Of a DNA stretch of 64,000 nucleotides, positions 18,336 through 26,399 are shown in pieces (position 1 is the stretch's first letter; each line of letters starts with the position of its first letter). Origin of the DNA: Albibacterium sp963696875 (lineage in GTDB: Bacteria > Bacteroidota > Bacteroidia > Sphingobacteriales > Sphingobacteriaceae); assembly GCA_963696875.1 (NCBI GenBank), contig CAVOLQ010000003.1, positions 452,346-516,345 on the forward strand, given 5' to 3'. The position numbers were made by a program, and so were the translations under genes. Below the pieces are notes generated by a model. The model searched no databases. It was not told the origin of the DNA and was given only the letters and a program-made list of their open reading frames with translations.

Positions 18336-19606
18336 AAAAATGAGTTTAATTCATAAAAACCAACGATTTCATCACGATTCAGGCGAGGGTTTTGATAGTA
18401 GACAATTATTTGGTAAGTGTTTTTGGTTTCATAGAAGCTGGGAATAGAATCAGTTGCATATAAGTAATCGTATACACCCTGTTTAAGTAGTTTTTTTATT
18501 TTCCAACTTTTACTTTCTGTATCGTATTGCAATTTATTCTCTTCGGTCCGATTAAAACTATTGAAAGCTCCCAAAAGGTAGATATTGCTTTCCGGCGAAA
18601 GGCTGGAGTTTAAAGTGAAAGTCGTTTCTGCATAATCAGAAATAATTTCATTTTGACCATTCTGGTCTAAATTTCTTATATAAAAGCGCCCATTATCATC
18701 AATGGTTTCATTATACGTTATCGGATCTAAATAGCTGTCAGCAACTAAGTCTACTCTTATTGAAGTATCAGATGCTAAACTCTTCATTATTGATGATTTT
18801 AATCGAAAACTTCTTATATCTGCGTATAAAAACTCCTGGCCACCCTGGAAGTTGAATTGATTTATATGATTAAAAAACAATTCATTACCGCGTATACTAC
18901 TTGGGCTTTCTCCCCATAATTGAAGGTCTTGGCGATTGTTTTGAATTACCAACACCTTGATATCTCTATTGGGATTGTTGACGGTTAAATTATTTGGATT
19001 TACCATTAACTCTACTTTTTGATGGGTAGATCTATTTCTTACATCCATAGATCTAGTCACTTGAGCTTTTACCGTAGCCATTTCATTTATAACATAAAAT
19101 CGTTTCGTCAAGATAAGACGACTCTGATCGGCATCTTCATAGACTTTAAGAAGATAATTTCCAGAAATTAGGGGTTTAGTGTTTTCGGTTGGAAATCTAA
19201 CCTGATAATGGGTATACCTTTGTAAAGTATTCTGTGAATAAGAGATATTTCTAATCCTTTCTTCATTGTATCCATTGGAATACTCTAATGGAGATAGCCG
19301 GCTTTTGTCCCAGTTTACATCACAGTGCTCAATTGAAAAATAAAAAGCTCTTGTATCTGCTCTCAAATCATCAAAAGATAGCTCCAACAGTTCGTTAGTA
19401 CCTAGATGGATTAAGGGAAAAGAGTGCTCCTTTTCTGAGTTATAGAATTCTATCGATTTAATTTCTGGTATATAGGCTTTATCCGTATAGGAAAGTTCTT
19501 GTTTTGGGCTCCGTACCTGTTTCGCTTTTTTATTTTTTTGTGCGTACGATGTATTGATTGAGATGAAAATTAAGATACCGATTCCCAATATTCGCTTTCC
19601 CATCAT
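18332..19606 (-). CDS. Type IX secretion system plug protein (DUF5103 family)
   Basis: A 424-residue secreted protein with a signal peptide (about residues 1-23, ending SYAQ). It carries the DUF5103 pattern: IKSIEFYNSEKEHSFPLIHLGTNELLELSFDDL near residues 48-80, then IEHCDVNWDKS and SPLEYSNGYNEERI. These features are those of the Bacteroidota T9SS plug protein, which closes the SprA translocon pore from the periplasmic side in Flavobacterium johnsoniae. Later parts look like immunoglobulin-like and carbohydrate-module-like beta domains (LGAFNSFNRTEENKL). The gene lies 2 bases after the ABC-F stop and overlaps the thioesterase start. No other T9SS gene is in the window. Confidence 0.85.
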   Translation of the reverse strand: MMGKRILGIGILIFISINTSYAQKNKKAKQVRSPKQELSYTDKAYIPEIKSIEFYNSEKEHSFPLIHLGTNELLELSFDDLRADTRAFYFSIEHCDVNWDKSRLSPLEYSNGYNEERIRNISYSQNTLQRYTHYQVRFPTENTKPLISGNYLLKVYEDADQSRLILTKRFYVINEMATVKAQVTRSMDVRNRSTHQKVELMVNPNNLTVNNPNRDIKVLVIQNNRQDLQLWGESPSSIRGNELFFNHINQFNFQGGQEFLYADIRSFRLKSSIMKSLASDTSIRVDLVADSYLDPITYNETIDDNGRFYIRNLDQNGQNEIISDYAETTFTLNSSLSPESNIYLLGAFNSFNRTEENKLQYDTESKSWKIKKLLKQGVYDYLYATDSIPSFYETKNTYQIIVYYQNPRLNRDEIVGFYELNSFL

Positions 19607-19608
19607 TA

Positions 19609-21534
19609 TTATTCCTCCAAAAGCATTAATTCTTCTGCATAGCTATCCCATTCTTTTTGTTCTTGTTTTAAAGACTCTTTAAGTTTTGCATAAAGCTGAT
19701 TTACTTCCTTCAATTTATTTTCGTCTTGATAAACTGAAGGATCAGAGAGCTTTTCTTCCAAAGTACCAATCTCATTTTCCAAATGAAAAATATTGCTCTC
19801 AATTTGAGAAATTAGCTTCCCAACCTTGTTGATTTTATTTCTTTTATCATTGTCTGCGTCATGGAAAATCTTTTTTTCCTTTTTGGGTTTTGCCTCTTTT
19901 TCTTGCTTTATTTCTTGTTGAGGAATGTTGGTGAGCAAACGCTTGCTTTGCCACTCTTCATATTCTTGATAAGTACCTGGGTATTCTTTTATCTTTTGGT
20001 CTTCGATATACCATATTTTATTAGCCACATTGTCCAGCAAATACCGATCATGGGAAACTAATATAAAAGTTCCTTCGTATTGCCTTAAGGCCTGAATTAA
20101 GATATTAATAGATTGTATATCCAAATGGTTCGTTGGCTCATCTAATAAGAGGAAGTTTGCATCCGCCGTTAAAGTTTTGGCAAGGGCAACACGTGATTTT
20201 TCGCCTCCTGACAGTACCTTAATTTTTTTAAAAGCATCGTCCCCAGTAAAAAGGAAACTTCCTAAAATAGATCGCAATTCAGTTTCTGTATGTTTAGGTG
20301 CAAATGCCTGCAGTTCCTGTAAAATTTCGTTTTCTAGATGTAGCGCTTCCAATTGATGCTGTGCAAAAAAGGTCTTTGTTACATTATGTCCGTACTCTAG
20401 GTTCCCTTCAAATTCGCTATCTGCTCCGGCGATAATTCTTAGGAGAGTAGATTTACCACGTCCATTTGCACCAATTAAAGCAATTTTATCTCCTTTTTCT
20501 ATTAAGCCTTCGGTGTCATTAACGATAGGTACATTTGGGTACGATTTAATAATATTTTTCATTGTCACCACATGGCGACCGGACGGTTTAGAGAATTTAA
20601 AAGAGAAATTTACTGTAGGGTTATTATCATCCACGTCGTCCACACGATCCATTTTTTCTAAAGCTTTTATTCTAGATTGAACCATCTTTGCTTTTGATGC
20701 TTTCGCACGAAAGCGTTCAATAAGTTTCTCTTCTTGCTTTATTTTCGATTGCTGGTTTTTAAATTGGTTTCCTTGAATCTCCTCTCGCATCGACTTCTCT
20801 TCTAAATAGAAAGAATAATTACCAGCGTAAGGATTCAATTTCCCTTTTCTTGATTCGACTGTTTTTTTAGATACTTTGTCTAAGAAATATCGATCGTGGG
20901 AAACAACCAGAATTGCACCTTCAAACGCTTGTAAATAAGTTTCAAGCCATTTAATGGATGGTAAGTCCAAATGGTTTGTAGGCTCATCTAATAAAAGGAT
21001 ATCAGGAGCCTGCAGAAGGATTCTAGCTAACATAACACGCATTCGCCAACCACCAGAAAATTGGGATAATTGCCGCTCTTGCTCTTCTTCACTAAATCCT
21101 AGTCCTGCTAATATCTCATGAGATCTATATTCGATATTATAGCCGTCGAGTGCCTCAAATTCACTTTGTTTATCACTGAGTTTATGTAGCAAATCGTCAG
21201 AATAGTCACTTTCAAGCTTTTTTAATAGGATTTCAATTTCAGTATGTAATTGATTTTGTCGCTCAAAAGCCTCCATAGCAACGTGTAAAATACTTTTGTC
21301 ACTTTGATAGGAGAGTAGGTCTTGGTTTAGGTATCCTATCTTTAAATCCTTTGCCATCGAGATGGTACCAGATGTGGGATTTAGGTCGCCAACAATTAAT
21401 TTTAGTAGCGTTGTTTTTCCAGTACCATTTGCACCAATAAGGCCGATTTTATCACCCGGTTTTATATGGCAATTTGCTTCATCGTATAAAGCGCGTGCGC
21501 CTATTTCGAAAGTAAGATTATTTATTGAAATCAT
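19609..21534 (-). CDS. ABC-F family ATP-binding protein
   Basis: With the start at ATG 21534 (MISINNLTFEIG) the protein has 641 residues; a longer upstream extension in the same frame would overlap pyrD and is rejected. Two ABC ATPase domains are clear. The first has Walker A GANGTGKT, signature LSQFSGGWRMR and Walker B LLLDEPTNHLD. The second has GANGRGKST, VLSGGEKSR and LLLDEPTNHLD. Between them lies the linker with KQEEKLIERFRAKASKAKMVQSR. The C-terminus (about 545-641) is a charged coiled coil as in Uup-type proteins. There are no transmembrane segments, so it is a ribosome- or nucleic-acid-associated ABC-F protein and not a transporter. It leads a four-gene run. Confidence 0.9.
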   Translation of the reverse strand: MISINNLTFEIGARALYDEANCHIKPGDKIGLIGANGTGKTTLLKLIVGDLNPTSGTISMAKDLKIGYLNQDLLSYQSDKSILHVAMEAFERQNQLHTEIEILLKKLESDYSDDLLHKLSDKQSEFEALDGYNIEYRSHEILAGLGFSEEEQERQLSQFSGGWRMRVMLARILLQAPDILLLDEPTNHLDLPSIKWLETYLQAFEGAILVVSHDRYFLDKVSKKTVESRKGKLNPYAGNYSFYLEEKSMREEIQGNQFKNQQSKIKQEEKLIERFRAKASKAKMVQSRIKALEKMDRVDDVDDNNPTVNFSFKFSKPSGRHVVTMKNIIKSYPNVPIVNDTEGLIEKGDKIALIGANGRGKSTLLRIIAGADSEFEGNLEYGHNVTKTFFAQHQLEALHLENEILQELQAFAPKHTETELRSILGSFLFTGDDAFKKIKVLSGGEKSRVALAKTLTADANFLLLDEPTNHLDIQSINILIQALRQYEGTFILVSHDRYLLDNVANKIWYIEDQKIKEYPGTYQEYEEWQSKRLLTNIPQQEIKQEKEAKPKKEKKIFHDADNDKRNKINKVGKLISQIESNIFHLENEIGTLEEKLSDPSVYQDENKLKEVNQLYAKLKESLKQEQKEWDSYAEELMLLEE

Positions 21535-21540
21535 TTGGCG

Positions 21541-21548
21541 CAAAAATA
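21541..21548 (-). promoter_or_regulatory. -7 box (TATTTTTG) for the ABC-F operon
   Basis: The minus strand reads TATTTTTG, matching TAnnTTTG. Its 3' end lies 6 bases before the ATG at 21534, so transcription would start at or within a base or two of the start codon. No clear -33 element is seen. Confidence 0.45.
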
Positions 21549-21573
21549 CGAAAATATCCAGGAATTTCTTTGT

Positions 21574-21581
21574 TATCTTTG
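21574..21581 (+). promoter_or_regulatory. -7 box (TATCTTTG) for pyrD
   Basis: An exact TAnnTTTG match whose last base lies 5 bases before the pyrD ATG at 21587. The mRNA would be leaderless or nearly so. It faces away from the ABC-F -7 box 25 bases to the left, so the 52-base gap holds a divergent promoter pair. A -33 element is not obvious. Confidence 0.5.
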
Positions 21582-21586
21582 CGCTT

Positions 21587-22612
21587 ATGTACAAATTCGT
21601 AAAGCCCTTATTTTTCACAATGGATGCCGAAACGGCCCATCATACGGTGACTAGTGGTTTAAAAACTTTTCATAGGCTATGGGGAGCAAAAAAAATATTA
21701 AGGCAATCCTTCAGTATAAATGATCCGTCATTAGAACGGGAAGTTTTTGGTCTTAAATTTAAAAATCCTGTCGGTTTAGCTGCTGGATTTGATAAAAATG
21801 CGGAATTAGTCGAAGAGTTTTCCAACTTGGGCTTTGGATTTATTGAGATCGGAACCGTCACACCAAGACCTCAAATGGGTAATGACAAACCAAGGATGTT
21901 CAGGCTGCCGAAAGACGGCGCCTTAATCAACCGTATGGGATTTAATAACCAAGGCGTAGATGTTGCAGCATTACGATTGAAGTATTTTACGAAGCGCAAT
22001 GGATTGATTATTGGAGGGAACATTGGAAAAAACAAAGATACGCCGAATGAAGAGGCGGTAAACGATTATTTGATTTGCTTTGAAAAACTCTTTGACGTTG
22101 TTGATTATTTTGTTGTGAATGTGAGTTCTCCCAATACCCCTGGTTTGCGGGATTTGCAAGAAAAAGGACCTCTTACACATATTCTCAATGCACTTCAAAG
22201 TCGAAACAATTTAAATGAAAATCCAAAACCAATACTCTTAAAGATAGCACCTGATTTGACCAATACTCAATTGGATGACATTGTGGAAATTGTTCAAGAG
22301 ACTAAAATAGCAGGAGTTATAGCAACAAATACAACAATTTCTCGAGAAGATTTATATTCAGAAGAAGCCTTGATAAATGAAGCCGGTGGAGTGAGCGGTA
22401 TGCCCTTGGCAAATCGATCTACAGAAGTTATCCGTTACCTTTCTGAAAAATCAAATCAATCTTTTCCAATAATTGGTGTAGGTGGGATTTATTCAGCAGG
22501 AGAAGCTCTTTCAAAAATGCAAGCAGGCGCTAGTCTTGTTCAGCTTTACACAGGCTTAATTTATGAAGGCCCAGGTTTAGTAAAGGATATTTGTAAGAAG
22601 TTGATTAAGTAG
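21587..22612 (+). CDS. pyrD: Dihydroorotate dehydrogenase (quinone), class 2
   Basis: A 341-residue flavoprotein from ATG 21587 (MYKFVKPLFFTMDAETAH). The N-terminal helices that bind the membrane and quinone are present (residues 1-40), which marks class 2. The catalytic region NVSSPNTPGLRDLQ holds the serine base (Ser180/Ser181); FMN-binding parts include AAGFDKNAE, EIGTVTPRPQ, KIAPDL, NTT and GVGGIYSAGEAL. The enzyme oxidises dihydroorotate to orotate in pyrimidine synthesis and passes electrons to quinone. A longer in-frame extension to 21362 would run across the ABC-F gene and is rejected. It is transcribed alone and ends before a strong terminator. Confidence 0.95.
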   Translation: MYKFVKPLFFTMDAETAHHTVTSGLKTFHRLWGAKKILRQSFSINDPSLEREVFGLKFKNPVGLAAGFDKNAELVEEFSNLGFGFIEIGTVTPRPQMGNDKPRMFRLPKDGALINRMGFNNQGVDVAALRLKYFTKRNGLIIGGNIGKNKDTPNEEAVNDYLICFEKLFDVVDYFVVNVSSPNTPGLRDLQEKGPLTHILNALQSRNNLNENPKPILLKIAPDLTNTQLDDIVEIVQETKIAGVIATNTTISREDLYSEEALINEAGGVSGMPLANRSTEVIRYLSEKSNQSFPIIGVGGIYSAGEALSKMQAGASLVQLYTGLIYEGPGLVKDICKKLIK

Positions 22613-22644
22613 CTGTCAGCCGTCAGTTATGAGCTATCAGCTTT
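22611..22644. repeat. Short AGCTGTCAGC-type intergenic repeat
   Basis: Just at and after the pyrD stop the sequence carries partial copies of one word: AGCTGTCAGC, GTCAGTTATGAGC, AGCTATCAGC. Words of this kind are common as short dispersed intergenic repeats in bacterial genomes. Nothing suggests a gene. Confidence 0.35.
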
Positions 22645-22748
22645 GCTATAGTTTCACCTATATCTGTGTTATCTCACACCTAGCATATAAAGGAAAGGGG
22701 TCCTAATACCTATTACTCATGCTTTACACCAAAAAAATGTTCTTTAAT

Positions 22749-22780
22749 AAAAAAGGCTCTCCATATGGAAAGCCTTTTTT
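22749..22780. terminator. Bidirectional rho-independent terminator
   Basis: AAAAAAGGCT (22749-22758) pairs perfectly with AGCCTTTTTT (22771-22780), and the loop contains the self-complementary CCATATGG. Both flanks give U-rich tails, so it can end pyrD on the plus strand and the small basic gene on the minus strand. Confidence 0.9.
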
Positions 22781-22802
22781 ATTAGTAGGTAAAAAATAGA
22801 AC

Positions 22803-22985
22803 TTAATTCTTTAGCCCAGCTGCTAATTTGTTCAAAATCTCATCGTTTTTAACGATTTGGCTTTTAGGCGACATTTTTGATCGGCTTCCTTTTTCAATGT
22901 TGCTACCTAAGCTCAAAAATTGCACTTCATTTTTTGCGACATTTTTATTTCTTCTGTCTTTTCTTTTTAATCGTGTAACTGACAT
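22803..22985 (-). CDS. Small basic conserved hypothetical protein
   Basis: A 60-residue protein (MSVTRLKRKDRRNKNVAKNE...) rich in Lys and Arg, without signal peptide or transmembrane segment. I recall similar short TRLKRKDRKNK-type proteins from Sphingobacteriaceae genomes but no assigned function. Its charge suggests RNA or ribosome association; this is inference. It is flanked by a good terminator downstream and tRNA-Cys upstream on the same strand (29 bases from the tRNA 3' end), so it may be co-transcribed with the tRNA. No internal repeats. Confidence 0.6.
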   Translation of the reverse strand: MSVTRLKRKDRRNKNVAKNEVQFLSLGSNIEKGSRSKMSPKSQIVKNDEILNKLAAGLKN

Positions 22986-23013
22986 TTTCTTTCTTTTTTA
23001 AATTTTCTAAATG

Positions 23014-23084
23014 AGGTCGGAAGCGGGTTCGAACCGCTGTAAAAGGTTTTGCAGACCTCTGCCTAACCACTCGGCCATCCGACC
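23014..23084 (-). tRNA. tRNA-Cys (GCA)
   Basis: The minus strand folds as a 71-base cloverleaf: acceptor GGTCGGA pairs with TCCGACC, the anticodon loop is CTGCAAA with anticodon GCA, and the T arm has GGTTCGAACC. The discriminator is U, as expected for tRNA-Cys. CCA is not encoded. Confidence 0.95.
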
Positions 23085-23100
23085 ATTCCGTGATGGAGTG

Positions 23101-23108
23101 CAAAAATA
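23101..23108 (-). promoter_or_regulatory. -7 box (TATTTTTG) for tRNA-Cys
   Basis: On the minus strand TATTTTTG matches TAnnTTTG and ends 17 bases before the tRNA 5' end, leaving a leader of about 11 bases. A -33 element is not clear. Confidence 0.45.
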
Positions 23109-23188
23109 GTAAAATTATCTTTGAAGCCTAAGCTTTTCTTAAAATTATCTGAAATATTAATAATAATGACCTGAGATTTATCGAAAAA

Positions 23189-23971
23189 TCAGCTTTTGGG
23201 GTGGTGTCTTCTTATTTCCGAACAGATTAACGCAGTTGCTATGGCCACATTTAAAGACTCCGCCGAGCCAAAACGGGGGATAGTGACGGCTTGATCAATA
23301 TAAGGAAGCAAAGCTTGTCCTATCCCTTGGCCTTCGTTACCTAGTAAAATCAATCCTTCTTGATGCTCACCCGGTGTTTTTTTAGATGACGTAGTAAAAT
23401 CGCAACTATATAAAGACATCCCATCTAATAGTGCCCCATAAGTTTTTATTCCCGCTTGCGGAAGCCATTGAGCTAAATCTTTATAATGTAGGGCTACTCT
23501 CGCTAAAGAGCCCATGGTTGCTTGTACAACTTTGGGATTGTAACAGTCAGCTGAATCTAAAGAGCAAATGATGTTTTCTATTCCGAACCAATCGGCTGTA
23601 CGAATAATTGTACCTAGATTTCCAGGATCTTGGACACAATCTAAAACTAAAGAAAATTTTTTACGGAAACTGACTGCATCAGCATCGGTGATATCTCCAA
23701 TTTCGAATAGTGCCAACATTCCACTAGGGCTCTTTAATGTGCTTATTTTCTCCAATTCGGAAGAAGTTATTTCAAAACACTTCATTTTTTGAGGAAAATT
23801 AGCCACTTTTGATGCCATTTCAGGGGTATAAAATAGCTGGGATATTGAATATTTTGAAAGAATAAATTCCTTTATGGATTTATAACCTTCAACAATAAAA
23901 AGCCTATGTTGAATTCTGAATTTTTTGAGATGGATAGATTTAACAAAACTGAGTTGAGATTTTGAAAGCAT
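23189..23971 (-). CDS. SpoU/TrmH-family RNA 2'-O-methyltransferase
   Basis: A 260-residue SPOUT enzyme. The N-terminal substrate-binding part (MLSKSQLSFVKSIHLKKFR, then FIVEGYKSIKEF) is followed by the knotted catalytic domain. Motif 1 is DPGNLGTIIRTADWFG (Asn and Arg conserved), motif 2 is LILLGNEGQGIG, and motif 3 is IPRFGSAESLNVAIATAL. The family methylates ribose 2'-OH in rRNA or tRNA; the exact target cannot be told. The start MLSKSQ is standard, and it overlaps by 10 bases the proposed TTG start of the divergent Omp85 gene. Confidence 0.92.
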   Translation of the reverse strand: MLSKSQLSFVKSIHLKKFRIQHRLFIVEGYKSIKEFILSKYSISQLFYTPEMASKVANFPQKMKCFEITSSELEKISTLKSPSGMLALFEIGDITDADAVSFRKKFSLVLDCVQDPGNLGTIIRTADWFGIENIICSLDSADCYNPKVVQATMGSLARVALHYKDLAQWLPQAGIKTYGALLDGMSLYSCDFTTSSKKTPGEHQEGLILLGNEGQGIGQALLPYIDQAVTIPRFGSAESLNVAIATALICSEIRRHHPKS

Positions 23972-26316
23972 TTTATTTTAGGTATAAGATATTATTTACA
24001 ATAATAGGGTTTTTGTCCATTATATTTATGTCCTCATGTAGGTCTGTTCGATTATTAAGCGACGACCAAGCTCTGGTAACTAAGGTAAAGCTGGAAGGAA
24101 TCGATAAAAAGTTTAAAGAACAGGCGGAAGAGTATGTGCAAAAAGAAATTAGACCTAATTCACCAATAAATTTATTTATATACAATTTTGCAAATGCCCA
24201 AAATGGTCATTATCGCAGCCAAAATGTTCGGAATGTAGGTGAAGCTCCTAGCATTTTAGACAGCTCGTTAGTAGATATCTCAAGAGTTCAAATTCAAAAG
24301 TACCTAAATAACAAAGGCTATTTAAATGCCAAAGTGAATAGTGAAATTTCCATTCATAATAAAAGAGCGAAGGTGGTTTTTGAAATAGACCAAGGTGCCC
24401 CTTTCATCATTAGAAAGATCGATTATGACATTGAAGACCCTGCTATTGAAGAAATCTATAAAAAATTTAAGCCTAAATTTACCAGAATCAACGTTGGCCA
24501 AGCTTATGATACTGATTCATTGGTGTCTGAGCGAGAAAATATTTATTCCTTAATGCAAAGGGAAGGTTATTTTGACTTTATTCGTCAATATGTCAGGTTT
24601 GAAGTAGATACAAATTCAAAGGGTAATAATGCGAATTTAAAACTGATTGTTGAAAACCCCGAAGGAAAGTCAAAACACAATGTTTTCTATATCGATAGCA
24701 GCTTTGTAACTATTATGGATAGCCATGATCGAATGACGAATAATCCTGATACAATTATCTTGCCTGAAAATATGAAGTTCATGGATCATTCTAAAAACTT
24801 CAAAGTGAATAGGTTAGACCGCTTTATTTTTATGAAAGAGGGCTCAAGGTTTAACATCGATAATGAAAATCTAACCTACGATCGTTTATATGAACTAAGC
24901 GCATTTAAAAGTATTAAGATAGGATATGAGAAGAAAGATTCAACTCATTTGAATGCATTCTATAGTTTAATACCAAATAAAAGAATGTCTAATAGGTTAG
25001 AAGGAGAGTTTACTTTCAATTCTGGAAGAAATGGATTTAATGTTGGAAATATATATACCAATCGAAATCTGTTAGGAGGCTCCGAGCAGTTAGAAGTAAA
25101 AATGAGTTACGGTGTATTGTTTGATTCTAGAGTTCAAGGCAACTTATTAGACAAAATTTTTAATGAGGACATCCAATTAGGGGCAACGCTTACTTTTCCC
25201 AGACTACTTGTACCTTTTGGCATTCCACAAGTAGTTAAAAATGGAATGCCAAGAACCACTTTTTCTACAAGCTGGCAAAAGTTTGATCAGCTAAATACTT
25301 ATTCAAATCGTTATTTGATCAATTCATTATCCTACATCTGGAATGATACAAAATATAAGGTACATAACGTTACGCCGATTGTATTAGAGTATCGCTTGGG
25401 TAGGCTGTCTCCTAAATTTAAGGAAGAATTAGAGAAGCAAGGATTTGGTTTATATGTTGCGAGTAATGACCGGGCTTATATTGGTCTTGGCAGTCAATAC
25501 TCTTATACCTATAATACCCTGAAGTTGCCTGAACTAGATAACTTCCTGTTTTTCAGAGGGGCATTGGATCTCAGTGGTAATTCATTAGACCTTATTGGTA
25601 CTTTAATTAATTTACAACAAAATAGTGAAGGTCAAAAAACGATATTCAATGTTCCATTCCTTCAATACGTGAAGGCGGAGACTGATTTTCGTGTTTACCG
25701 CTATTTGGGTGGAGATCGTCAACTGGTATTTCGTTTAAACCCGGGCATAGCTGTCCCTTACGGAAATAATATGGAGTTTTTAATTTTCGAAAAAAGCTTT
25801 TACGGAGGGGGGATGAGTGGGGTTCGTGCTTGGCAAGCACGAACTTTAGGACCTGGCGGTTATAATAGGGAGGTACTACCTGATTCCTTGCGCTTGAATC
25901 TCCGAAATCTTGATCAACTGGGAGAAATAAAGCTTGAAGGGAACATTGAATATCGTTTTAAACTCCTAAATAATCTTTTTGGTGCTAAGCTTAAGGGTGC
26001 TACTTTTATAGACGTAGGAAATATTTGGCGATTGCGCGAACAGGATATTAATCCAGATGGTAAATTCAGTGGAAAAACTTTTCTGGGACAAATGGCGATC
26101 GGAACGGGATTGGGTTTGCGTTTTGATGTCGACTATTTTGTGTTCCGTCTTGATGCTGGCATAAAAGTAAGGGATCCACAATTTAAAGGGAAAGACAAAT
26201 GGGTAATTTCCGAACTTTTTAATGGTAAGGATTTTCGAGATCGATATGATGCCAGCCATTATCCAGATCGCTACAATTTCATTCAATATAATTTCGGGAT
26301 AGGGATGCCATTTTAG
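23962..26316 (+). CDS. Omp85 (BamA/TamA) family outer membrane lipoprotein
   Basis: A 784-residue protein. The N-terminus is lipoprotein-like (hydrophobic to residue 22, then FMSSC as lipobox). POTRA-like beta-alpha domains follow at about 35-340 (for example VQIQKYLNNKGYLNAKV and QREGYFDF), and a C-terminal 16-strand barrel with the Omp85 motifs GGMSGVRAWQARTLGPGGY and GNIEYRFKL. This matches the BamA/TamA-like proteins of Bacteroidota involved in outer membrane protein or lipid assembly. The start is TTG at 23962; the next ATG (residue 23) would cut the signal peptide. The start codon overlaps the divergent methyltransferase gene. It ends GIGMPF, with a terminal aromatic. Confidence 0.88.
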   Translation: MKAFYFRYKILFTIIGFLSIIFMSSCRSVRLLSDDQALVTKVKLEGIDKKFKEQAEEYVQKEIRPNSPINLFIYNFANAQNGHYRSQNVRNVGEAPSILDSSLVDISRVQIQKYLNNKGYLNAKVNSEISIHNKRAKVVFEIDQGAPFIIRKIDYDIEDPAIEEIYKKFKPKFTRINVGQAYDTDSLVSERENIYSLMQREGYFDFIRQYVRFEVDTNSKGNNANLKLIVENPEGKSKHNVFYIDSSFVTIMDSHDRMTNNPDTIILPENMKFMDHSKNFKVNRLDRFIFMKEGSRFNIDNENLTYDRLYELSAFKSIKIGYEKKDSTHLNAFYSLIPNKRMSNRLEGEFTFNSGRNGFNVGNIYTNRNLLGGSEQLEVKMSYGVLFDSRVQGNLLDKIFNEDIQLGATLTFPRLLVPFGIPQVVKNGMPRTTFSTSWQKFDQLNTYSNRYLINSLSYIWNDTKYKVHNVTPIVLEYRLGRLSPKFKEELEKQGFGLYVASNDRAYIGLGSQYSYTYNTLKLPELDNFLFFRGALDLSGNSLDLIGTLINLQQNSEGQKTIFNVPFLQYVKAETDFRVYRYLGGDRQLVFRLNPGIAVPYGNNMEFLIFEKSFYGGGMSGVRAWQARTLGPGGYNREVLPDSLRLNLRNLDQLGEIKLEGNIEYRFKLLNNLFGAKLKGATFIDVGNIWRLREQDINPDGKFSGKTFLGQMAIGTGLGLRFDVDYFVFRLDAGIKVRDPQFKGKDKWVISELFNGKDFRDRYDASHYPDRYNFIQYNFGIGMPF

Positions 26317-26399
26317 AGTTTATAATAGTATTTACTAAACACTTTAATTACTTAATTTAAAAGATTGTTTTAACTTTAGCTATTTAAAAAGAAGAAATT

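Noticed and set aside
21362..21586. N-terminal extension of pyrD across the ABC-F gene
   Set aside because: The extra residues are the antisense of a conserved ATPase domain; the class 2 N-terminus starts at 21587.
23116..23123. TATCTTTG on the plus strand after tRNA-Cys
   Set aside because: It points into the methyltransferase gene from its 3' end; no plus-strand gene follows until 23962, so it is taken as chance.
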